The position numbers and the translations under genes were made by a program. This document shows, in pieces, positions 25,771 through 32,448 of a stretch of 39,478 bases of DNA (position 1 is its first letter; the number at the start of each line of letters is the position of its first letter). This stretch comes from Phycisphaeraceae bacterium (GTDB lineage Bacteria > Planctomycetota > Phycisphaerae > Phycisphaerales > Phycisphaeraceae). The stretch is from the NCBI GenBank assembly GCA_002686995.1, contig NYZC01000184.1, forward strand, positions 1-39,478, written 5' to 3'. The notes beneath the pieces were generated by a model that saw only the letters and a list, made by a program, of their open reading frames with translations, was not told the origin of the DNA and searched no databases.

Positions 25771-27894
25771 GTGACAGACGTTCAGTCCATTGATGCGAAG
25801 ATTGATGCGAAGGATGCCGTCGACCGCGTGGACACGCGCCTGATTCTCGACGTGCTGGTCGAGCGCGGCCGGTGTCAGCGCGACGACGTCGTCTTCGAGT
25901 TCCTCGTCGATGGGGCGCGGCAGGTCGAGTCGTTGACGTACGGGCAACTCGACGAGCGCGTGCGGGCCGTCGCGGGAGAGATCGTGCAGAGGGATCTCGC
26001 CGGGCAGCGCGTCGTCCTGCTGGCGCCGCCCGGGCTCGAATTCATCTCCGGCTTCTTCGGGATTCTTCGGGCGGGCGCCGTCGCCGTGCCGACCTATCCG
26101 CCGACGTCGGCGCGACGGCAGTCTCTCTGGGCGCGCCTGCGGGCCGTCATCGCGGATTGTCGTCCGGAGGCGATCCTTACGTCGTCCGAACTGCAATCGA
26201 GCCTTTCCGCGCTGCTGCCGGATCGATCCGACGGGCAGCCGATTCCTCTGGTCGCGACGGACGCCCTGGCGAGGGCGCAGTCCACCGAGTTACCCGCGCT
26301 CCCGGCTGCGGACGACATCGCGTGCATTCAGTACACGTCGGGCTCCACCACCGAATCGTCCGGCGACGAGTCCGACCGGTACGCGGCCCGGGGCGTCGTG
26401 CTGACGCACGGGAACCTTGCCGCGAACACGAGTTTGATTCAAGCGGCGCTCGGAAGCAGTGAGCAGAGCCGTGGCGTGATCTGGCTGCCGCCGTATCACG
26501 ACATGGGCCTGATCGGGGGCATTCTGCAGCCGCTCTACTGCGGATTTCCGGTGACCCTGATGTCGCCGGCTGCGTTCATCCAGAAGCCGATTCGCTGGCT
26601 GGAGACGATCGCGCGCGTCGGTGGCACCATCAGCGCGGCACCGTGCTCGGCATACGAGATGTGTGTCGAACGCACGACGCCCGCGCAGCGTGAAGGGCTG
26701 GACCTGAGCACATGGGCGGTCGCGTGCAACGGGGCCGAGCCGATCGATGCGGGCACCGTCGAGAGGTTCATCGAGGCGTTCGCGCCGTGCGGTTTCCGGG
26801 CGGAGGCGATGTTCCCATGCTACGGGCTCGCCGAGGCGACGCTGATGGTGACGGGCAGTGAGCGGCAATCGTCACCTGTCGTTCGGTCGAGCGCGATCGA
26901 ATCGGCGAATCAGCTCGTCGGCAGCGGACGCGTCCAGGCGCCCTTTGCGCGGGACACGGTGTTCGTCGTCGATTCCGACCGGCGATACCCGGTCCCCGAT
27001 CGCGAGGAGGGGGAGATCTGGGTGCGCGGCCCGCATGTCGCGAAGGGCTATTGGAACCGTCCGGATCTCACCGAAACGTCCTTCGTCCCGGGTCTGGACG
27101 GCGTCGGTCCGGGGCCCTGGCTGCGGACCGGCGATCTGGGTTTCGTCGACGACGGCGAACTGTTCGTCACGGGCCGCACCAAGGACGTGATCATCGTGCG
27201 CGGCGTGAACCACGCCGCCGCCGACCTCGAGCGCACCGCGACGGGAGGCCACGAGGCCGTGGCTCGGTTCGGCGTCGCGGCGTTCGAAACCGACGTCGAC
27301 GGCCGGTCCGGCCCGGTGATCGTCGCCGAGCTCAAGCGTGATCGGCGCGACGCGGATCCCGATGAGGTGATTCGTGGAATCCGGCGCGCGGTGTCCGACG
27401 AGCACGAAATCGCGCTGCGCGTCGTCGCCCTCGTCCGACCCGGTGCGCTGCCCAGAACGCCCAGCGGCAAGCTGCAGCGGGCGGTGTGCCGCGAGGGCCT
27501 TCGGGCCGGCGACCTGGAGACGATCGAGATCTGGCACGGCACCTCGGAAGGCGAACCGGATGAAGGAGCAGCCTCGAAGCGCATCGACGAAGCGGTGCCT
27601 CGCACGGTCGAGCAGATCGAGCACTGGCTGGTGGCGCGCATGGCAGGTTTGCTGAAGGTGTCGATGGACGAGATCGAGCCCGGCGAGCCCTTCGCCCGGT
27701 ACGGCCTCGAATCGATCGACGCGGCGGAGCTGGCCATCGCGATCGTGGACAGATGGACCCTGGAGCTCCCGCCGACGGTGTTCTGGGATTACCCGTCCGT
27801 GGGCGAGCTGGCGCGGTTCATCGCCGAGCAGGCTGCGCCCCAGGCGAACGAGCCGAGTTCCGAGCCCGCGCCGACCGGCGCCGAACCGGTGTGA
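25771..27894 (+). CDS. Fatty acyl-AMP ligase (FAAL)-type protein with C-terminal carrier domain
   Basis: 707 aa from GTG at 25771, with GGGAG six bases upstream. Residues 20-600 are an ANL-superfamily adenylating domain of FAAL type: P-loop YTSGSTT (188-194), then GVVLTHGNL, WLPPYHDMGLIGG (238-250), CYGLAEATLM, and later RTGDLGFVDDGELFVTGRTKDVIIVRG. The core ends with TPSGKLQR near 570. Residues 625-690 are an acyl carrier domain with the phosphopantetheine site GLESIDA (Ser648). The layout suggests activation of a fatty or other acyl chain as the AMP ester and loading onto its own carrier. The P-loop is odd: about ten extra residues lie between STT and RGVV, without the usual proline. The downstream P450 (61-nt gap, same strand) is a likely partner. 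Confidence 0.88.
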   Translation: MTDVQSIDAKIDAKDAVDRVDTRLILDVLVERGRCQRDDVVFEFLVDGARQVESLTYGQLDERVRAVAGEIVQRDLAGQRVVLLAPPGLEFISGFFGILRAGAVAVPTYPPTSARRQSLWARLRAVIADCRPEAILTSSELQSSLSALLPDRSDGQPIPLVATDALARAQSTELPALPAADDIACIQYTSGSTTESSGDESDRYAARGVVLTHGNLAANTSLIQAALGSSEQSRGVIWLPPYHDMGLIGGILQPLYCGFPVTLMSPAAFIQKPIRWLETIARVGGTISAAPCSAYEMCVERTTPAQREGLDLSTWAVACNGAEPIDAGTVERFIEAFAPCGFRAEAMFPCYGLAEATLMVTGSERQSSPVVRSSAIESANQLVGSGRVQAPFARDTVFVVDSDRRYPVPDREEGEIWVRGPHVAKGYWNRPDLTETSFVPGLDGVGPGPWLRTGDLGFVDDGELFVTGRTKDVIIVRGVNHAAADLERTATGGHEAVARFGVAAFETDVDGRSGPVIVAELKRDRRDADPDEVIRGIRRAVSDEHEIALRVVALVRPGALPRTPSGKLQRAVCREGLRAGDLETIEIWHGTSEGEPDEGAASKRIDEAVPRTVEQIEHWLVARMAGLLKVSMDEIEPGEPFARYGLESIDAAELAIAIVDRWTLELPPTVFWDYPSVGELARFIAEQAAPQANEPSSEPAPTGAEPV
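25789..25812 (+). repeat. 12-bp in-frame tandem duplication in the FAAL N-terminus
   Basis: ATTGATGCGAAG occurs twice in a row and encodes IDAK-IDAK near residues 7-14 of the ligase. The length is a multiple of three, so the frame is kept. Confidence 0.95.
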
Positions 27895-27955
27895 TCTCGT
27901 CGTGCCACCACATGGCGCAGGACGACGTCGACGCGACACCCCCGCGGAGCAGACG

Positions 27956-29209
27956 ATGACACGAACCATCGCCGTCCGGCCTGATGCCCGGGACGACGGG
28001 CGCCCGGTATTCAATCCGCTGACCCCCGAATACCGGATGAACCCGCACCCGCTGCTGCACCGGCTGCGCCGCGAGGATCCCGTCCATCACAATCCGATCC
28101 TCGACGTGTGGGTCCTGACCCGTTACGACGACGTGCTCGACGCGATGCACGACGAGCGTTTCAGCGCCAGCGCGCAGCACTGGACGCACTACGAACGGTA
28201 CTTCCGTGGCCGTCTCGACGACGCGTCCAGCGCGCTCGCCCGCATCTACGGCCGATGGATGCTCCAGGTCGATCCGCCCGACCACACGCGCCTGCGCAGC
28301 GCCGTGTCGCGCTCCTTCACACCGAAGATCGTCGAGCAACTTCGCGGGGCGATCGAGAGGACCGTCGCGGCGCTGCTCGACGCCGTCGCGGATCGCGGCG
28401 CGATGGACTTCGTCGAGGACTTCGCCTACCCGCTGCCCATCATCGTGATCTGCGAACTGCTCGGCGTGCCCGAGGAGGACCGCGCCCGGATCCGCGCGTG
28501 GTCGGCGCGGCTGCTGCCCTCGTTCAGCCCGGCCCTGTCGCGGCGGGGTGCCGAGGATGCCGACGACGCGGTGCTGGCGCTGGAGGACTATTTTCGAGAC
28601 CTCATGCGTCGGCGCGACGGCGGCGCCCGCGGCAGCGATCTGGTTCGGGCGCTGGTCGACGCCGGTGAGTCGGCGCGACTCGATCCCCAGGAGCTTCTAA
28701 GCACCTGCGTGCTGCTGGTCTTCGCCGGTCATCTCAGCACCGTGCAGGCGATCGCCAACACGCTGGTCGCGCTGCTGGAGCATCCGACCCAGCTTGCGGC
28801 GGTGCGCGACCAACCCGACCTGGTCGCCGCGGCCGTCGAGGAGTCGTTGCGCTACGAGGCGCCGCTGCAGCTCGTGTACCGGACGACGCGCGAGCCGGTG
28901 TCGGTGCGCGGCGTGCCGATCGATGCGAACCGGATGGTGTTTCTCTCGCTCGTCGCCGCCAACCGGGATCCGGAGCATTTCCCGGATCCGGACACCTTCG
29001 ACATCTCCCGCGACAATCGTCATCACCTTGCGTTCGGTCACGGCATTCACTTCTGCGCCGGCGCCGCACTGGCCCGGCTGGAAGCCCGGATCGCGATCGA
29101 CGCGGTCCTGCGCCGATTCGACGTCCTGCACCTCGACCGGTCCGGCCTCGAGCGCGAGCCGAGCCTGATCCTCCGGGGCCTGACGCGGGTTCCGGTGCGC
29201 TGGACCTGA
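27956..29209 (+). CDS. Cytochrome P450 with atypical I-helix, partner of the FAAL gene
   Basis: 417 aa from the ATG at 27956, which lies six bases after CGGAG. An in-frame extension to 27902 lacks such a site. ExxR is E296-S-L-R299, and the heme loop FGHGIHFCAG has Cys367. The I-helix reads AGHLST (257-262) where most P450s, including the one at 4068-5309, have AGH-E/D-T-T. The acidic residue is therefore Leu260 and the adjacent Thr is Ser261. That pair normally delivers protons for O-O cleavage, so chemistry or partner requirements may differ. It has the same architecture as the first P450 and is probably a distant relative. Its position after the ligase/carrier gene suggests a carrier-bound or free acyl substrate; this is inference. 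Confidence 0.9.
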   Translation: MTRTIAVRPDARDDGRPVFNPLTPEYRMNPHPLLHRLRREDPVHHNPILDVWVLTRYDDVLDAMHDERFSASAQHWTHYERYFRGRLDDASSALARIYGRWMLQVDPPDHTRLRSAVSRSFTPKIVEQLRGAIERTVAALLDAVADRGAMDFVEDFAYPLPIIVICELLGVPEEDRARIRAWSARLLPSFSPALSRRGAEDADDAVLALEDYFRDLMRRRDGGARGSDLVRALVDAGESARLDPQELLSTCVLLVFAGHLSTVQAIANTLVALLEHPTQLAAVRDQPDLVAAAVEESLRYEAPLQLVYRTTREPVSVRGVPIDANRMVFLSLVAANRDPEHFPDPDTFDISRDNRHHLAFGHGIHFCAGAALARLEARIAIDAVLRRFDVLHLDRSGLEREPSLILRGLTRVPVRWT

Positions 29210-29249
29210 GGTCGAAGCGCCGACGATAAAAATATTCCGACATCTCCTG

Positions 29250-29277
29250 TTGACTCGGCGCGGATTGATGAGATAAA
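29250..29277 (+). promoter_or_regulatory. Sigma70-like promoter for the second PEP-CTERM gene
   Basis: TTGACT (29250-29255), a 16-bp spacer and GATAAA (29272-29277) match the -35 (5/6) and -10 (4/6) consensus. An A/T-rich stretch (29225-29237) lies upstream. It would give a leader of about 150 nt before the ATG at 29432. I see no second gene in that leader. Confidence 0.5.
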
Positions 29278-29431
29278 TAGCGCGTTGGGCTAAGTGAGTT
29301 CTCGAAGAATGTGAAGCCGGAGCACGGTGCGTTGGCGCTACGCCTGTTGCGTCGCTCCAAGGGACGGTTTCGCGGGCGCGCGGTGCGCGAACGAGCACTC
29401 AATCATGCGAAAGCCCGTGGGAGGTGCGCAC

Positions 29432-30414
29432 ATGAACATGTCACGTTTCGGATTGCTGGTGTTGCTGGCGATGATGGTCGGTGTCGTTGCGGTACCGAAC
29501 AAGGCGCAGGGCGTCCAGGTCTGCTGCACGGAGATCATGTTCGATACGTCGCTCGCGGAACTGGACCTGGGCGGCGGGCCGTTTCCGATACCGCTGGCGT
29601 TCGATCCAACCAACGCGCTGGGCGACAGCATCGACGGGTACGGCTTCGTGGACACCACGGTGAACCTGACGCTGTCCAGCCAGCGCGCCGTCGACCCGGG
29701 GCCGTCGACCCGGGGCCGCCGACGCTGGGGCAGGCGTTCGCGTTCAATGAGGGCGAATTCCTGCGCGGCGTGGACGGAGGCGGCGATCCGGAGCCGATCG
29801 ACCCGGAGCAGCTCGATGGCCAGTTCTTCTTCGTGGACAGCTTCTTCGACGTCTTCTTCGACATCACCGTGACGGACGTCGACAGCCGGCCCGGTCGCGA
29901 CTACGCCGGCCAGCCGGACGGCGCGTCGTTCTCGCTCCTGGACAACGGTCCGGCCTCGATGCGGTCGTTCCACTCGGCGATCTTCGACAAGAACGCGCCG
30001 AACTTCGGCCTGCTGCCGCCGCCCGAGGCGGATCCGTACATCGGCCACTTCGAGATCGAGATTCCGCTCGGCGCCGACATCAACGGCAACAGCATCAACG
30101 ACAAGATCAAGTTCACGCTCGCGTCCCACTCGGCGGGCGACGAGAACCGACAGTTCATCGAATTGCCCGACGGGACGACGCTGGACATGTTCGACTCGGC
30201 GGCGTTCCTCGAGGGCGCCATCGTCGACGAGATCACGGATCCGCCGTTCATCATCGGGGCGCAGCTTCCGAACGGACTGCCGGATCCCGCGGCCTTCGGC
30301 GGTCCGACCACCGCCACGAGCACCCTCATGAACCCGATCATCCCGGAGCCGGCGTCGATCGGCCTCGTCATGGCCGGAGCCACGCTCGTGCTCGCACGCC
30401 GCCGCTGCGCCTGA
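29432..30414 (+). pseudogene. PEP-CTERM protein gene, frameshifted by a 14-bp duplication
   Basis: The start is ATG 29432, seven bases after GGGAGG (29419-29424). The first frame encodes a signal peptide (MSRFGLLVLLAMMVGVVAV, cut near KAQG) and about 90 native residues ending in QRAVDPGP. It then runs into arginine-rich nonsense and stops at 29872. The other frame carries the remaining body, beginning PPTLGQAFAFNEGEF, and the PEP-CTERM tail IPEPASIGLVMAGATLVLARRR. Removing one copy of the 14-bp tandem duplication at 29687-29714 joins the two halves into a 322-aa protein. As it stands only a truncated secreted product without anchor could be made. It would be an exosortase substrate of unknown function. 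Sequencing error is the alternative. Confidence 0.85.
29687..29714 (+). repeat. 14-bp tandem duplication causing a frameshift
   Basis: GCCGTCGACCCGGG at 29687-29700 is repeated exactly at 29701-29714, and a third, diverged copy (GCCGCCGACGCTGG) follows. Fourteen is not a multiple of three, and deleting one copy restores the PEP-CTERM reading frame exactly. Confidence 0.95.
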
Positions 30415-30441
30415 CGCCGTGAAGCACAATGATTCTCCCAC

Positions 30442-30472
30442 GAGCCCGCGGCCGACCGGCCGCGGGCTCTTT
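30442..30472 (+). terminator. Intrinsic terminator after the second PEP-CTERM gene
   Basis: GAGCCCGCGGCC (30442-30453), a GACC loop and GGCCGCGGGCTC (30458-30469) make a perfect 12-bp stem followed by TTT. It begins 28 bp after the stop codon at 30414. Confidence 0.88.
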
Positions 30473-30505
30473 CATGCGCCCGGACCGGCTTCCATGGTGC
30501 GCGAC

Positions 30506-30540
30506 TTGACACCCGACAGGCCACCGCTGACACTCCCCGC
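30506..30540 (+). promoter_or_regulatory. Promoter-like TTGACA-N17-GACACT abutting pyrC (candidate leaderless start)
   Basis: A perfect TTGACA (30506-30511), 17-bp spacer and GACACT (30529-30534) end six bases before the pyrC ATG, and there is no Shine-Dalgarno site. The block CTGACACTCCCC (30527-30538) and spacing match those upstream of the 648-aa gene. Transcription would start at or near the A of ATG, giving a leaderless mRNA; this is inference. Confidence 0.5.
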
Positions 30541-31890
30541 ATGGCCGTGTTGATCATTACCGGCGGTCGGGTCATCGATCCGGCCGGCGAGATGGATGAG
30601 CAGGCCGACGTCATACTCGAAGACGATCGCGTGATCGAGGTCGGCGAGGCGACGACGGCGCAAAAGGACGACGCCCAGCTGCTGGACGCGCGCGGCTGCA
30701 TCGTCTGCCCGGGGCTGATCGATCCCCACGTTCACCTGCGCGAGCCGGGACAGGAAGACAAGGAGACCATCGCGACCGGGGCCGACGCCGCGGCGCAGGG
30801 CGGCTTCACGTCCGTCTGCTGCATGCCCAACACCGAGCCGACGCTGGACGACGACGGCCGGATCAACTTCATCTACACCGAGTCGCGGCGGGTCGGCCTG
30901 GCCAACGTCTTTCCCGTGGGCGCGATCACGAAGGGGCGCAAGGGCGAGGAGCTGGCCGAGATCGGCCTGATGTCCGCCGCGGGCGCGGTCGGCTTCTCCG
31001 ACGACGGGTGCGCCGTCGCCTCGGCGTCGGTCATGGCCAAGGCCCTGTCCTACATCGCGATGACCGGCAAGGTGCTCATGCAGCACTGCGAAGATCCCGA
31101 GCTGGGCGGAGGCGCCATGAACGAGGGGGCGGTCGCCACGCGCCTGGGACTGGCCGGCTGGCCGCGGGTGGCCGAGGAGCTGATCATCCAGCGGGACATC
31201 ATGCTCAATCTCCGGCGCAACGTCGGGGCGCGGTACCACGTGCAGCACGTCTCCAGCGGCGGCAGCATCGACCTGCTGCGACGGGCCCGGCACGACCTGT
31301 TCGGCCAGGCCCACATCACCGCCGAGGTCTCGCCGCATCACCTGCTGCTCACCGAGGATGCGTGCAGCAGCTACGACTCGAACTTCAAGATGAACCCGCC
31401 GCTGCGGTCCCGTCGCGACATTGAAGGCATCCGTGAAGGGGTCCGCGACGGCACGGTCACGATCCTCGCGACGGATCACGCTCCGCACACGCGCGAGGAA
31501 AAGGAGTTGGAGTTCGCGGCGGCGCCTTACGGCATCATCGGACTCGAGTGCGCGCTGCCGCTATACGTCCGGGGCCTGATCGAGACCGAGACGCTCGACT
31601 GGCCCGCCATGCTGGCCATGATGACCAGCCAGCCCGCGCGGCTCTGCGGCCTCGAAGGCAAGGGCACGCTCTGCGCCGGGGCCGACGCCGACGTGACGGT
31701 CATCGACCCGAACGAGGCCTGGACGATCGACGTGGACGCCTTTCACGGCAAGAGCCGCAACTGCCCCTTCCACGGCTGGAACGTCACCGGCCGCCCGGTC
31801 GCCACGATCGTCGGCGGGCGCGTGTGCATGCTGCGCGACGAAACGCGGCTTACGCGAGGAGATTCCGTTTATTCCGTTTATTCCGTCTAG
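30541..31890 (+). CDS. pyrC: Dihydroorotase, class I
   Basis: 449 aa, cyclising carbamoyl aspartate to dihydroorotate in de novo pyrimidine synthesis. The amidohydrolase signatures are present: metal-binding DPHVHLREPG with H63 and H65, the substrate loop MPNTEPTLD, HCED near 181, HVQHVSSGGS, and TDHAPH with the catalytic aspartate. The closing sheet ends with GRPVATIVGGRV. The last residues, SVYSVYSV, are encoded by a 9-bp tandem repeat that is also part of a 40-bp inverted repeat, so the tail looks like repeat-derived extension rather than conserved protein. The start ATG has no Shine-Dalgarno site, but a promoter-like sequence ends six bases before it. No pyrB is adjacent. Allantoinase or hydantoinase are alternatives; the NTEPT loop favours dihydroorotase. 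Confidence 0.92.
   Translation: MAVLIITGGRVIDPAGEMDEQADVILEDDRVIEVGEATTAQKDDAQLLDARGCIVCPGLIDPHVHLREPGQEDKETIATGADAAAQGGFTSVCCMPNTEPTLDDDGRINFIYTESRRVGLANVFPVGAITKGRKGEELAEIGLMSAAGAVGFSDDGCAVASASVMAKALSYIAMTGKVLMQHCEDPELGGGAMNEGAVATRLGLAGWPRVAEELIIQRDIMLNLRRNVGARYHVQHVSSGGSIDLLRRARHDLFGQAHITAEVSPHHLLLTEDACSSYDSNFKMNPPLRSRRDIEGIREGVRDGTVTILATDHAPHTREEKELEFAAAPYGIIGLECALPLYVRGLIETETLDWPAMLAMMTSQPARLCGLEGKGTLCAGADADVTVIDPNEAWTIDVDAFHGKSRNCPFHGWNVTGRPVATIVGGRVCMLRDETRLTRGDSVYSVYSV
31863..31889 (+). repeat. 9-bp tandem repeat at the end of pyrC
   Basis: TTCCGTTTA occurs at 31863-31871 and 31872-31880, followed by the one-base variant TTCCGTCTA at 31881-31889. It encodes the SVYSVYSV tail and the start of the TAG stop. 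Inverted copies of two of the three units close the downstream arm of the hairpin at 31955-31972. Confidence 0.95.
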
Positions 31891-31973
31891 TTGTTATTTG
31901 TTAATTCGGAACGCGCGCAGTGCGCAGCCTCACTCCGAACTAACAAATAACAATTAGACGGAATAAACGGAAT
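31871..31973. terminator. 40-bp inverted repeat between pyrC and clpS (bidirectional terminator candidate)
   Basis: Arms at 31871-31910 and 31934-31973 are complementary except at two places, with a 23-base loop. Each mismatch is a G.U wobble in one transcript and an A/C mismatch in the other. The arms are AT-rich in a GC-rich region. The left arm includes the end of pyrC and its TAG; the right arm ends 7 bp from the clpS stop. It could stop transcription from both convergent genes. Confidence 0.8.
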
Positions 31974-31980
31974 GAAATGA

Positions 31981-32316
31981 TCAGCCCGCTTCGACGGTGA
32001 CCGTGAGGTTGCGGGAGGCGAACTGGCCGACGTAGAGTTCGGCCCGCTCGCGATGGGTCGTCAACAGGAGGGTGAGGCCCTTCTTGTGGGCCTCGAGCAT
32101 CCGCGCGCCGGCCTCGGCCCGGTTCAGCGGCGTGAGCATCGTGATCGTCTCGATCACGTAGAGCATCTCGTTGACGTCGTCGTTGTGAAGCAGGACCTTC
32201 CACGGGGGAAGCGTCTTGGCGCGCGGCTTCTGCGGCTTCGTCGTCGTCGCGGCGTCGCTCGAGGCGCCCTGCCCATCCTCCACGACCGCGGTTCTCTTGT
32301 CGGCTTCTCCTGACAT
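31981..32316 (-). CDS. clpS: ATP-dependent Clp protease adaptor ClpS
   Basis: 111 aa from the ATG at 32316; a GTG two codons upstream is also in frame. After a charged, flexible N-terminus (1-34), the ClpS core starts with PPWKVLLHNDDVNEM (about 37-51), continues with YVIETITMLTPLNRAEAGARMLEAHKKG, and ends with ELYVGQFASRNLTVTVEAG. The HNDD block and the later His (TTHRERAEL) are the expected N-degron-pocket residues. ClpS hands substrates with N-terminal Leu, Phe, Tyr or Trp to ClpA or ClpC. There is no clpA or clpC next to it in this window. It is convergent with pyrC across a large hairpin, and a TAGAAT box sits six bases before the start. Confidence 0.92.
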   Translation of the reverse strand: MSGEADKRTAVVEDGQGASSDAATTTKPQKPRAKTLPPWKVLLHNDDVNEMLYVIETITMLTPLNRAEAGARMLEAHKKGLTLLLTTHRERAELYVGQFASRNLTVTVEAG

Positions 32317-32350
32317 GATCACATTCTAGCGGAAATCGTGGAAAAGGCAA
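32317..32350 (-). promoter_or_regulatory. Promoter-like TTGCCT-N16-TAGAAT abutting clpS
   Basis: On the minus strand TTGCCT (32350-32345) and TAGAAT (32328-32323) lie 16 bp apart, with six bases between TAGAAT and the ATG at 32316. TCCGCTAGAATG followed by five bases and ATG is identical to the arrangement at glcD. No Shine-Dalgarno site is visible. The rest of the gap to 32448 holds a direct repeat of CGTCAC but no gene that I can see. Confidence 0.5.
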
Positions 32351-32448
32351 GCGCCGCGCGACCGCATTCGACGCGCAGAAACACGATCGAACGCTCGACG
32401 CACGACTGTCTTACCGGATCGATACGACCGTCACGCCAACCGTCACGA

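Noticed and set aside
31863-31980. Insertion-sequence end or MITE
   Set aside because: No target-site duplication or transposase is visible. A convergent-gene terminator explains the inverted repeat more simply, although other genomic copies would reopen the idea.
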